Notes: generated by a model from the sequence alone, not told the origin. DNA of 38,046 nucleotides from Candidatus Aegiribacteria sp. (GCA_030594645.1 JAUVEU010000025.1:1-38046); one strand, 5' to 3'; positions 25,596 through 33,700 are shown, counted from the stretch's first letter. Numbers and translations: made by a program.

Positions 25596-25625
25596 ATTAT
25601 CTCGTTTCGATAAAATATCGAACAA
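25596..25625 (-). promoter_or_regulatory. Candidate promoter with overlapping palindromic operator
   Basis: On the minus strand, TTGTTC (25620-25625) and GATAAT (25596-25601) are 18 nt apart and could drive the gene at 25558. The 17-nt palindrome TTCGATAAAATATCGAA (25606-25622) fills the spacer and touches the -35 box, the position of a repressor site. The rest of the divergent region to 25828 is AT-rich with no other clear element. Confidence 0.4.
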
Positions 25626-25828
25626 TCAGTATTTCATATTAATACATATTTTATCGTTTTCATGCCATTATTTCATTTCCATGCATGAAAAAACCGTCCA
25701 GCGTTTTGAACGTGAAACATTGCGTTCCATCCGTCTCAGAAGTAGATTCTTATTATAGGTTGCTGTTCGTCTCTATATTCAGAAATCCAATATTAGAGAA
25801 TACGTATGATATTCTAGTGGAGGCTATT

Positions 25829-27067
25829 ATGGTAAAAGTCAGACCCTTTCACGGACTCCGTCCGGCAAAAGAACTGGCAGAGAAGATCGCTTCTCGCCCT
25901 TACGATGTACTCGATTCTGACGAAGCGCGCGAACTTGTTAAAGAAAACCCTCTAAGTTTCCTTAGAGTTGTAAAACCGGAAGTTGATCTTGAGCCGTCTA
26001 TCGACCTTTACGACAGGTCTGTATACGAACAGGGGGCCAGAAATCTTCGCCGGCTAATGGAAAACGGAGCGATGGTTCAGGAAGAACTGCCTATATTTTA
26101 CTTTTACCGACAGATCATGGGAGATCATTCGCAGGTTGGCCTGGTTGCAACCGTCTCCGCACAGGACTATCGGAACAATCTCATCAAGAAGCATGAGTTT
26201 ACAAGAAAAGTAAAGGAAGAAGACAGAATCCGACATATTGAAACCCAGAACGCCCAGTGCGGACCGGTCTTCCTAACCTATCCCGATGTATCTGAACTTG
26301 ACTCGTTGCAGAATCGAGTTTGTGATACAATCGATCCCGAATACGATTTCACCGCTCCGGACGGTATCAGGCATACTCTCTGGCTTGTCAGTGATAATAA
26401 AGATATCGAAGTGATAGAAAGCATTTTTTCCAGGGTACCCTCTCTTTACGTCGCGGATGGGCATCACAGAAGTGCCGCGGGTACGATCATCGCGGAGAGA
26501 AGACAAAAGAATAACAGTGGGCATACAGGTAATGAGGAATACAATTACTTCCTCGCCGTGATATTCCCGAAAAGTCAGATGAAAATCCTGCCGTACAATA
26601 GAGTTGTCGCTGATCTGAATGGGAATACAGTAGATGAATTCATTAACAGAGTAAAAGAGAATTTCACTGTATCAGAGTCTTCGGATGCTTCCCCGAGTCA
26701 GAATCTCATGTACTCCATGTACCTTGGCAACAAATGGTACAGCCTTGAACCAAGGGAGAGCAGTTTCCCCGCAGACGATCCTGTAAAAAGCCTTGATGCC
26801 AGCATTCTCCAGGAAAATCTTCTGAATCCCGTTCTTGGAATTGATGACCCGCGAACCAGTGAAAGAATCAAGTTCGTCGGTGGAATCCGTGGAACAGAAG
26901 AGCTGGAAAGACTTGTGGATTCCGGAAAGTATTCCGTAGCCTTTTCTCTATTCCCGACATCAATTGATCAACTCATTAATGTGGCTGACAGCGGTAACGT
27001 CATGCCCCCAAAATCAACCTGGTTCGAGCCTAAGCTTCGAAGCGGAATGGTGGTGCACGTATTGTGA
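25829..27067 (+). CDS. DUF1015 family protein
   Basis: I start at ATG 25829 because GGAGG lies 5 nt upstream and MVKVRPFHGLRP is the normal DUF1015 beginning; the longer frame from 25685 adds 48 residues without family character. The 412-residue protein has the family landmarks ASRPYDVLDSDEAREL near the N terminus and the ADGHHRSAA motif (Ala209 to His213), plus FVGG and MPPKSTWFEPKL at the end. Molecular function is not established. DUF1015 genes are often found near serine biosynthesis genes, but none are here. The stop overlaps the next start (GTGA). Confidence 0.88.
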   Translation: MVKVRPFHGLRPAKELAEKIASRPYDVLDSDEARELVKENPLSFLRVVKPEVDLEPSIDLYDRSVYEQGARNLRRLMENGAMVQEELPIFYFYRQIMGDHSQVGLVATVSAQDYRNNLIKKHEFTRKVKEEDRIRHIETQNAQCGPVFLTYPDVSELDSLQNRVCDTIDPEYDFTAPDGIRHTLWLVSDNKDIEVIESIFSRVPSLYVADGHHRSAAGTIIAERRQKNNSGHTGNEEYNYFLAVIFPKSQMKILPYNRVVADLNGNTVDEFINRVKENFTVSESSDASPSQNLMYSMYLGNKWYSLEPRESSFPADDPVKSLDASILQENLLNPVLGIDDPRTSERIKFVGGIRGTEELERLVDSGKYSVAFSLFPTSIDQLINVADSGNVMPPKSTWFEPKLRSGMVVHVL

Positions 27068-27549
27068 AGAGAAAAATCTTCACTGTTTCCGTTTTCTTTC
27101 TTGCCGTTCTGATTGCGTGCGGTGACGATGATGGTGCTTCCACAACTGTAAAATCATTTGCTGCTGCTATTTCCGATTCCAGCTACGCTGAAGCCTGGTC
27201 TCTCATAACCCCGGAAAGCCGTCAATGGTACGATTCAACCGCTTCAATACTTCATGAATTCGGCTGGACCGAATCCAGAGAGGCTGCATGCAGACTTGCG
27301 GGCGACATGACGGAAGAAGAATTCCTGAACCTTACCGGTGAGGATCTTTTCGCGAGGATGGTCACAAGTTCTTCAGATGCACATAATCTCAGTACCAGCA
27401 TAAAGTCTGTCAATTATCCTGACAGTCTGGTCTGTGTAGTTGTCGTCAGAATAGATGATGGTCTCCAGGAGGTTATCGTCAGAAAAGTCGGAGAGAGCTG
27501 GCTGATAGACCTGACCAGTCTGTCTCCACCGTTTGAAGGGGGAGAGTAG
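27064..27549 (+). CDS. Small lipoprotein, possibly NTF2-like
   Basis: The GTG start overlaps the DUF1015 stop by 4 nt. The 161-residue protein has a short lipoprotein signal with lipobox VLIAC, lipidating Cys19. The mature domain (TTVKSFAAAISDSSYAEAWSLI followed by a final beta-sheet with GESWLIDLTSL) looks like the DUF4878/NTF2-like alpha-beta fold used by many small bacterial lipoproteins. No catalytic residues stand out. It is probably anchored in the inner or outer membrane, facing the periplasm. Confidence 0.7.
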   Translation: MKRKIFTVSVFFLAVLIACGDDDGASTTVKSFAAAISDSSYAEAWSLITPESRQWYDSTASILHEFGWTESREAACRLAGDMTEEEFLNLTGEDLFARMVTSSSDAHNLSTSIKSVNYPDSLVCVVVVRIDDGLQEVIVRKVGESWLIDLTSLSPPFEGGE

Positions 27550-27550
27550 C

Positions 27551-27886
27551 ATGAATGGAAAGAGCAGGGGTATCATTATTTTCGCGTTTATTTTCGGAGG
27601 AGTCGGAATACTCTTCCTGCTCTGGGGTCTTGGAGTATCAGTCGGCAAATGGTGGCCTGCTTTCTTCACCGCGGTAGGACTTGCTTCATTCGCGCGTGGA
27701 ATGCGTGAAATGGGAAATGTAATACTGGGTTTACTTCTTGTGGGCTGGAGCATCGCGGGGATCGTCTGTCTCCATGCAAGCGAGCTTAAGATTGACCACG
27801 GCCTGCCGTTCTTCATCGGAGCATTCATTCTATGGATCCCACTGGCCTGGCTCTTCGGGAAATTTCTGAGTACGGATACAAAGTAG
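27551..27886 (+). CDS. Small four-helix membrane protein
   Basis: I start at ATG 27551, one base after the lipoprotein stop, with GGGAGA upstream; a TTG at 27533 would overlap that gene. The 111-residue protein has four likely membrane helices: about 8-29 (IIIFAFIFGGVGILFLLWGLGV), 35-50, 56-75 and 84-106. The pattern recalls the LiaI/LiaF-like membrane segments often found in envelope-stress proteins, but that is only a resemblance. Third gene of a DUF1015-lipoprotein-membrane protein operon. Confidence 0.65.
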   Translation: MNGKSRGIIIFAFIFGGVGILFLLWGLGVSVGKWWPAFFTAVGLASFARGMREMGNVILGLLLVGWSIAGIVCLHASELKIDHGLPFFIGAFILWIPLAWLFGKFLSTDTK

Positions 27887-28018
27887 TTTCACGCACCAGA
27901 GCAACTTGTTTTCAGGGGACACCCACCATAGAGTGGATGTCCCCGTTTGCTTTTTCAGAGTGGATGTCCCAGGGGGGGTTGTCGCTTTTATTGGTGGGTG
28001 GCACTGTTTGTGTCCCTA
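27885..28018 (+). repeat. Dispersed intergenic hairpin repeat, copy D, with degenerate flanks
   Basis: A degenerate lead unit (27885-27914) is followed by the 30-nt palindrome at 27915-27944: arms GGGGACA/TGTCCCC, conserved C/A mismatch, inner stem CCAC/GTGG and loop CATAGA. The inner stem is again a compensatory variant. A partial right half, CAGAGTGGATGTCCCA, follows at 27956-27971. A second motif, GGTGGCACTGTTTGTGTCCCT, ends at 28018 and resembles an inverted, diverged element. The whole convergent junction between 27886 and birA consists of this material. Confidence 0.78.
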
Positions 28019-29002
28019 GGAATTGTGGTTCGCTATATGAGCGTCTCCGGCATAAACTTTACGGATAGTACCGGTGGAAAGTTTCACCATGAGGGATCCA
28101 TTATCTGATAACCCGGTGGCAACACCGGCAATTATTTCTGAGGGGGTTTCTATTTTAACATTCCTGCCAATCAGGAGTGAATATCTTTCCCATTCTTCTA
28201 CATATCTCTTCAGATTCCGATCCTGCAGCCATTCCAGATAAATTCCCTCCAGTTCCTCCAGCAAAGATGCGGATAATTTCGTTCTGGAGTATTCCTGACC
28301 AGTTTCTAATTTCAGGGATGTAGCAATATCGGAAATACAGGAATCCATAGATGTCACGTTTACATTGATCCCTATTCCCACAACTACATGATTGATCTGA
28401 TCCGTGTCGGATTTCATTTCGCAGAGTATTCCGCACACTTTTTTCCCCTGGCACAGAATATCGTTCGGCCACTTGATCTGAAAAGGAAGACCAGTATGCA
28501 GCTTTTCCAGAACTCTGACTACAGATATGACTGAAATCACCGGGATTTGCGAAGCTTCCGCAGGTGAAACGGATGGGCGAAGAATGACAGACATGTAAAG
28601 ATTACACCCTGGAGGAGAGAACCAGTCTCTACCCCTTCTTCCACGTCCGCCGGTCTGGGAATCGGATGTTACCACTGTCCCATGAGGCGCTCCGTCGGAA
28701 GCAAGAAGCATGGCAACGCTGTTCGTGGAATCTATTTCCCTGTGGAAAATAACTGTTTCTCCTATCGTCCTGGTGCTGAGAAAGCAGTGAATCTCCTCCT
28801 CAGAAAGCATATCGGGAGATGAAGCAAGATGATAACCTTTGTTGGGAACAGCATCTATTATGTATCCTGTTTTCCGAAGATCTTTAATATGCTTCCAGAT
28901 TGCAGCCCGGGTAAGCCCGAATTCCGTAGATATCTGCTGACCTGAAATATATCCTGTGCCTGATCTGAGCATTTCAAGAATTCCGCTCGAGACTTTATCC
29001 AT
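28016..29002 (-). CDS. birA: Bifunctional biotin ligase and biotin repressor
   Basis: BirA makes biotinyl-AMP and attaches biotin to carboxylase subunits; forms with an N-terminal helix-turn-helix also repress biotin genes. I start at ATG 29002 (GGGG 8 nt upstream, MDKVSSGILEML); the TTG six codons earlier is less likely. The 328-residue protein has the HTH region (about 5-55, QISTEFGLTRAAIWKHIKDL), the ligase loop GGRGRRGRDW (118-127), KWPND (177-181), GIGINVN and a C-terminal SH3-like domain. The HTH means that it can bind DNA, and a matching palindrome lies at 29089-29120. No biotin synthesis or carboxylase genes are in the window. Confidence 0.94.
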   Translation of the reverse strand: MDKVSSGILEMLRSGTGYISGQQISTEFGLTRAAIWKHIKDLRKTGYIIDAVPNKGYHLASSPDMLSEEEIHCFLSTRTIGETVIFHREIDSTNSVAMLLASDGAPHGTVVTSDSQTGGRGRRGRDWFSPPGCNLYMSVILRPSVSPAEASQIPVISVISVVRVLEKLHTGLPFQIKWPNDILCQGKKVCGILCEMKSDTDQINHVVVGIGINVNVTSMDSCISDIATSLKLETGQEYSRTKLSASLLEELEGIYLEWLQDRNLKRYVEEWERYSLLIGRNVKIETPSEIIAGVATGLSDNGSLMVKLSTGTIRKVYAGDAHIANHNS

Positions 29003-29088
29003 TGTTATTACCCCATGCAAATATGGTGAAGATCAGAAGGATATCCGGAAAGAAAAAGCTTTTTGAACCATGAGAACCAGCGTCTGAA

Positions 29089-29120
29089 TTGTCAACCTGT
29101 CATATCGATTCGGTTGACGT
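29089..29120. promoter_or_regulatory. Candidate BirA operator upstream of birA
   Basis: TTGTCAACC (29089-29097), 14 nt, then GGTTGACGT (29112-29120). The 7-bp arms GTCAACC and GGTTGAC are perfectly inverted. Spacing and half-sites fit the published BirA signal TTGTAAACC-N14/15-GGTTTACAA. On the minus strand one arm provides TTGACA, a good -35 box about 90 nt before birA, though no good -10 box follows at 16-18 nt. Suggests autoregulation of birA. Confidence 0.6.
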
Positions 29121-29146
29121 TAAGCACCTCCCGCACAAGAGAGGAT

Positions 29147-31492
29147 TTAGTCTATGAAAATCGGCTGCATGAGATAAAGAATCTGCTCCAGATTGAACAA
29201 ATTCTGAATTCCGGATGTGACTCCGAAACCGGGCATTTCAATTGAGCCGGGGAAAGAAGGTGTCGGATATATCCGTACACGGATATCTTCATCCGAATCC
29301 ATTCCTGACATTCCAGCTGCGTAATGAACAGCGTCAACAACCCCGCCAATCTCGTCCACAATTCCTATCTCGACTCCATCGATTCCGGACCAGACTCTTC
29401 CCTGAGCGATAGAATCAACCTCCTCAAAGGTCATCCCCCGGCCTGAAGCTACCTTTTCAACAAAGAGGTTGTATCCATCCTCCATCAGGTCGAAGGTTCT
29501 GCTTCTTTCTATATCTGTATATGGCCGGAAGTTGCTGGACATTGACGCCATTGAACTTGTTGATACTTCTTCAACATTGATGCCGAGGTTATCCAAAAGC
29601 TCTCCGAAAGAGAATTTTCCTGATATTATCCCTATAGAACCTGTTATCGTCATTCTGTCCGCGAATATTCTGTCTGCTCCACAGGCCATATAGTAACCTC
29701 CGGATGCGGCAACTCCGCCCATGGAAACTATCACCGGGATATTTTCTCTGATTCTTTCTACTGCATGATGCATATCATCACTTGCCAGAGCATCACCTCC
29801 AGGAGAATCTATCCTGAGGACAATTGCTGAAACGCTGGACTGCGACGCAGCAGTACGAAGAGCATCACAGATAGATTCGCTTCCCATAACTCTCCCGAAT
29901 GGGAATGATGATCCGCTGTGCCCTCTCCAGATGTATCCGGTAGCAACGACAACTGCGATGTGTTTATCCTGTCCCCAGTCGTTGTATTCAGGTATGGAAG
30001 ATGCATATTCCTCGATCGGGACCGTTGTAAAATTACTCCCGAAATCTTCTCTTGCCAATCTCTCGACTTCATCAAGGTAACAGAGTCCATCAACCATTCC
30101 GTAATCAACCGCTCTCTGAGCAGTATAGGGACCTGTGTCCATTATCCTGCGAAGCTGAGCCGGTTCAAGCCCGCGTCCATTGGCCACACCTGCTACTAAT
30201 TCCGCCTGCAGCGACGAAAGCAGGGTTGTCATGGCCCGTATATGGGCATCGGACATATCTGATCTTGTCATCATATCACTTGCGTTCTTGTATTCACCTA
30301 TATGCACCAGGTCGGGATAGATACCGATACGGTCAAGAAAATCTCTCAGGAAGAATGCTTCTGAGGAAAGGCCGATGAATCTAATTTCTCCGCATGGATG
30401 TATCCAGATTCTGCTCGCACAGGACGCAACATAATACTCAGCGTTACTGCCGTTTTCCAGATAGACATATACCTTTTTGCCTGATCTCACTATCCTGCTG
30501 AGAAGAGTACGAATCTCTTCAGCCTGAGCAAGAGAGCCGACAGGACCTCTGATGTCCACTATCACACCGGATACAGACTTGTCGGAAGCAATTCTGTCGA
30601 GCAGAAGAGCCGTCTCGGTGTAGCAGGGCTGAACACCGCTGAGGAAAGGTCTCTGCTGAAGCTCGTCCATATCCTCTATTTCAAAACGCACGAACCTGCC
30701 GGAAGGAGTGAGGAGATTCGGACCAGGGTCGGATGAGAATGTGAAATCAGCCCTGGAACCGGAATAAGAGTAGTCCTCGTCTGTGGTTGCCCCGCAGGCA
30801 AAGGACGTCGACCCGAATCCGGCCTCAAGTCCTAGACTGAGATAATTACTCCCAGCTTCAGCACGAATAGTCAGACCATCCATGGGAAGAAATTCGAATC
30901 CACCTGAAAACTGGTTGTTATCAAAATCCTTTTCAGTTTCAAAATTAGTAACCAGCGTAAGCCTGTTCCCAAAAGGTCTGACTGCAATTCCGGCTCTGTA
31001 GACAGATTCTACATCATCCCCTGGAAGATCGACTCCCCCTCGCCGTACCAGTCCGAAGCTGAACCATTCAACGGGTCGAATTGTAAGCCCGAGCGTAAAG
31101 AAATGTTTTCCGGACCATTGATGTCCTTTAACTGTTGGATCGAACCAGGTGTAACCGACACCAACGGATGCTATCTGATCAAACAGGTACGTTCCACTCG
31201 ACAGAGTGAATCGTCGCATGTCGTAATCATCATTCCACCATCCCGATATGCCTGCCCCGGGAAATGCTATGGATAGACGATCAACTCCCTCAAAGGCGCT
31301 GTCAGAAGCAGCCATGCCTATTCTCAATCGGAGGCTGTTTATAAAATTGTATCCGGCAGGATTGATCAATTCAGGATTGCCGACTTCAGGATAAGCTACC
31401 CAGTTAAATATCTCCTGGGGACCAGGAGCTACAGCTGCTGCTGCGATAGAGGAAAACAGCACCAGCACAAATACAAAACTGATCAGTTTCAT
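29147..31492 (-). CDS. sppA: SppA-type protease with an N-terminal beta-barrel-like region
   Basis: The 781-residue protein has a signal peptide (1 to about 19). Residues of about 25-265 alternate short amphipathic beta strands (GVGYTWFDPTVKGH, FFTLGLTIRPVEWFSFGL, SLGLEAGFGSTSFACG) like an outer-membrane barrel. Two SppA (S49, ClpP-like) domains follow. The dyad is split as in E. coli SppA: Lys402 in GEYKNASD lies in the first domain and Ser597 in VAASGGYYMAC in the second, 195 residues apart (200 in E. coli). SRIDSPGG-like LRIDSPGGDA and TGSIGII are further landmarks. SppA degrades membrane and signal-peptide remnants. A fused barrel would place this enzyme at the outer membrane. AGGGAG precedes the ATG. 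Confidence 0.88.
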   Translation of the reverse strand: MKLISFVFVLVLFSSIAAAAVAPGPQEIFNWVAYPEVGNPELINPAGYNFINSLRLRIGMAASDSAFEGVDRLSIAFPGAGISGWWNDDYDMRRFTLSSGTYLFDQIASVGVGYTWFDPTVKGHQWSGKHFFTLGLTIRPVEWFSFGLVRRGGVDLPGDDVESVYRAGIAVRPFGNRLTLVTNFETEKDFDNNQFSGGFEFLPMDGLTIRAEAGSNYLSLGLEAGFGSTSFACGATTDEDYSYSGSRADFTFSSDPGPNLLTPSGRFVRFEIEDMDELQQRPFLSGVQPCYTETALLLDRIASDKSVSGVIVDIRGPVGSLAQAEEIRTLLSRIVRSGKKVYVYLENGSNAEYYVASCASRIWIHPCGEIRFIGLSSEAFFLRDFLDRIGIYPDLVHIGEYKNASDMMTRSDMSDAHIRAMTTLLSSLQAELVAGVANGRGLEPAQLRRIMDTGPYTAQRAVDYGMVDGLCYLDEVERLAREDFGSNFTTVPIEEYASSIPEYNDWGQDKHIAVVVATGYIWRGHSGSSFPFGRVMGSESICDALRTAASQSSVSAIVLRIDSPGGDALASDDMHHAVERIRENIPVIVSMGGVAASGGYYMACGADRIFADRMTITGSIGIISGKFSFGELLDNLGINVEEVSTSSMASMSSNFRPYTDIERSRTFDLMEDGYNLFVEKVASGRGMTFEEVDSIAQGRVWSGIDGVEIGIVDEIGGVVDAVHYAAGMSGMDSDEDIRVRIYPTPSFPGSIEMPGFGVTSGIQNLFNLEQILYLMQPIFID

Positions 31493-31542
31493 CCCTTACT
31501 CCCTCTTCTGCGGAACCGGAAATTAATTACGCTGCTGTATTC

Positions 31543-31617
31543 GTAGACACGCACCAGAACACCATGCTTCTTGGGGACACGCACCAGAGCGTGCATGTCC
31601 AGAGCGTGCATGTCCCC
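31543..31617 (+). repeat. Dispersed intergenic hairpin repeat, copy E, with duplicated right arm
   Basis: A diverged lead unit (31543-31572) precedes an element at 31573-31617. It is the GGGGACA...TGTCCCC palindrome (inner stem GCAC/GTGC, loop CAGAGC) in which the 15-nt right part AGAGCGTGCATGTCC is exactly duplicated in tandem (31586-31600 and 31601-31615). It lies between two minus-strand genes, in a 205-nt gap. The remainder of the gap (31618-31697) shows nothing clear. Confidence 0.8.
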
Positions 31618-31697
31618 GAGTATGTGTCATCAATTGGGTTATACACATTCATGCATGCTGGGTTCCACTAATGAAGAATGAATTGCAGGTAATAAAA

Positions 31698-32186
31698 TCA
31701 GATCGGGTGTATTATCGGATCTTCCTTCAGCACTCTGCTGAGTATATATGAAGCCCTGTCTGCCTCTTCATCGGGCAGGACTACGAATACCCTGTTTCTG
31801 CTTGCAGCTATATGCCTTACATCAACATGTTCTTTTGAAAGTGCGCTCAGCGCAAGTGTCATGGTGCCCATTACAGTCTCGCAGACAGTCTCCTCAAGAT
31901 CAAAACTCAGTATCGCAAGGTCATGCTCCACCGATACGTTTTCAATACCGATAGTATCCCCGGTTTCCCTCAGTACTTTCTCTGCTTTTATAAAACAGCT
32001 TTCCCCGACACTGAAGGATATGTCTCCCTCGGTTTCCCCATGTTCGGTATTGAACATATGCAGGATATTGATTTCTTTTTTCCCGAGAGCGGTAAATAGT
32101 CTGCCTGCGATTCCGGGTATTGCCGGAACATGATGACAGGTGAACCGTACTATTTTTCTTCTCCTTGTCATAAGAATCTCGTTCAT
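31698..32186 (-). CDS. Tandem ACT-domain regulatory protein
   Basis: The 162-residue protein consists of two ACT domains and little else. The first (about 12-75) contains AIPGIAGRLFTALGKKEINI, the typical ligand-binding loop and helix; the second (about 85-160) contains ETVMGTMTLALSALSKEHVDV. The arrangement is like the regulatory tail of aspartate kinase without a catalytic domain. ACT pairs bind amino acids and act allosterically. As the last gene of the C4-acid operon it might link amino-acid status to malic enzyme or neighbouring enzymes, but no direct evidence exists. AAAGGA lies upstream of the ATG. Confidence 0.78.
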   Translation of the reverse strand: MNEILMTRRRKIVRFTCHHVPAIPGIAGRLFTALGKKEINILHMFNTEHGETEGDISFSVGESCFIKAEKVLRETGDTIGIENVSVEHDLAILSFDLEETVCETVMGTMTLALSALSKEHVDVRHIAASRNRVFVVLPDEEADRASYILSRVLKEDPIIHPI

Positions 32187-32209
32187 ATACTATCCTTTCC
32201 GGCACTCTT

Positions 32210-32238
32210 CCCGGAGGACAGCACAGCTGCCCTCCGGG
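32210..32238 (-). promoter_or_regulatory. Strong intercistronic hairpin between malic enzyme and ACT genes
   Basis: CCCGGAGG (32210-32217) pairs with CCTCCGGG (32231-32238); inside, after one A/C mismatch, CAGC pairs with GCTG around a 3-nt ACA loop. No U tract follows on either strand, so it is more likely an attenuator, RNA-processing or stability element than an intrinsic terminator. Confidence 0.55.
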
Positions 32239-32245
32239 ATATCAG

Positions 32246-33700
32246 TCAGCTTACCGAATCAACAGCTGTTTTGACAGCTTCTTCAATAAGAGCTATTGGA
32301 GGCTGAGCTATGTCTCCGTCATCCATGAGTTTCTGTACAAGATTCCTTGCTTTCATAATATCGGATCTTGCTTCTTCGAGAACCTGTTCCCTTGTCTTCT
32401 GAAGTCTGGCTACGCCGTCCTTGATAGCCTGCATCGCAACATCAGCGGCCTCTTCAGGGAATACATCCGCCTCATCCATCGTCGGGATAATATAGTCAGG
32501 CGATACACCTTTCCTCTCTGCGAAATTCGCAAGGGATCGAGCTGCCGCGACAGCCATATTGTCAGTTATCTTCGTCGCTCTGACCAGAAGGGCGCCTTTC
32601 AGTATTCCAGGGAATCCAAGGGAATTATTGACCTGGTTAGGAAAATCACCCCGGCCTGTAGCTACAACTGCTGCTCCCGCTTCCCTGGCCTCGTAAGGAT
32701 AGATTTCCGGCACAGGATTAGCGCATGCGAACACAATGGGATCTCTTCCCATTGATCTGATCCATTCCTTCGGAATAAGACCTGGTCCCGGCCTGGATAC
32801 AGCTATAAGAACATCTGCTCCTTTTATGGCTTCCTCATGTGTCTGGAATTTTTCCGGATTCATGGCTTCACAGAGTTCCCACTTCCGATAGAAGCGTTCA
32901 TCAGCCTTGATATCTTCTCTGTCCGTGGAAAGACTTCCTTTGGAATCGAACATCACCATTTTTGAAGGATCACCGCCGGCCGTGATTATCAGCCTTGCGA
33001 TTGTTGTATTGGATGCTCCTGCACCGATAAAGACAATTCGGACATCCTCGAGTTTTTTTCCTACAACTTCAAGAGCTCCAAGCAGTCCCGCAAGAGTAAC
33101 GCATCCGGTTCCCTGGGCATCATCGTGCCAGACAGGAATGTCGCATTCCTCTCTCAGAGTATCAAGAACCTTGAAACAGTTCGGCTGCGAGATATCCTCG
33201 AGATTGATCCCTCCGAAACTGGGCTGAACCATTTTTACAAAATCAATGATCTTGTCGGGATCAGGATTACCGTTCTTATCGCGATTATCTATGCAGAGCG
33301 CTACCGCATCCACCCCTCCCAGATATTTCATCAGGAAGGCTTTTCCCTCCATTACGCCGAGACCTCCAGGAGGTGTACAGTCGCCATCTCCGAGAACCCT
33401 TGTGGAATCGCTCACGACAGCAATGAAATTACCTTTGTTCGAGAGTTCGTATGCAGCCTCATTATTATCCCGGATGGTGGTCGATACTTTTGACACGCCC
33501 GGCGTGTACCAAACATTGAACCAGTTAAAACCGTAAAGACCAGCTTTGGGAACTGTCATCATTTTCCCTTTGTAGAATTTGTGCGCACTGTAAGCCAGTT
33601 CTTTCAGAAAGACGGTTTTTGCCTTTGCAATCTGTTCCTGGGAAAAATCCTCAGGGAACAGATCACCAAGATTTTTCAGGGTCAGGTCGAATTCCTTCAT
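32246..33700 (-). CDS. NAD(P)-dependent malic enzyme (oxaloacetate-decarboxylating)
   Basis: Malic enzyme converts malate to pyruvate and CO2 with reduction of NAD(P), or the reverse. The 484-residue protein has WYTPGVS with the catalytic Tyr65, VMEGKAFLMK with Lys120, a divalent-metal site in VWHDDAQGTG (Asp193/Asp194), the dinucleotide loop GAGASN (226-231) and ACANPVPEI. It is of the short bacterial type without a phosphotransacetylase tail. A C-terminal helical extension (about 420-484) is somewhat longer than usual. GGAG lies 4 nt before the ATG. The gene is 42 nt behind the fumarase beta gene, so its malate supply is co-encoded. Cofactor choice cannot be read safely. Confidence 0.9.
   Translation of the reverse strand: MKEFDLTLKNLGDLFPEDFSQEQIAKAKTVFLKELAYSAHKFYKGKMMTVPKAGLYGFNWFNVWYTPGVSKVSTTIRDNNEAAYELSNKGNFIAVVSDSTRVLGDGDCTPPGGLGVMEGKAFLMKYLGGVDAVALCIDNRDKNGNPDPDKIIDFVKMVQPSFGGINLEDISQPNCFKVLDTLREECDIPVWHDDAQGTGCVTLAGLLGALEVVGKKLEDVRIVFIGAGASNTTIARLIITAGGDPSKMVMFDSKGSLSTDREDIKADERFYRKWELCEAMNPEKFQTHEEAIKGADVLIAVSRPGPGLIPKEWIRSMGRDPIVFACANPVPEIYPYEAREAGAAVVATGRGDFPNQVNNSLGFPGILKGALLVRATKITDNMAVAAARSLANFAERKGVSPDYIIPTMDEADVFPEEAADVAMQAIKDGVARLQKTREQVLEEARSDIMKARNLVQKLMDDGDIAQPPIALIEEAVKTAVDSVS

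Noticed and set aside
25685-25828. 48-residue N-terminal extension of the DUF1015 protein
   Set aside because: No ribosome site at 25685, no family similarity, while 25829 has GGAGG and the normal family start.
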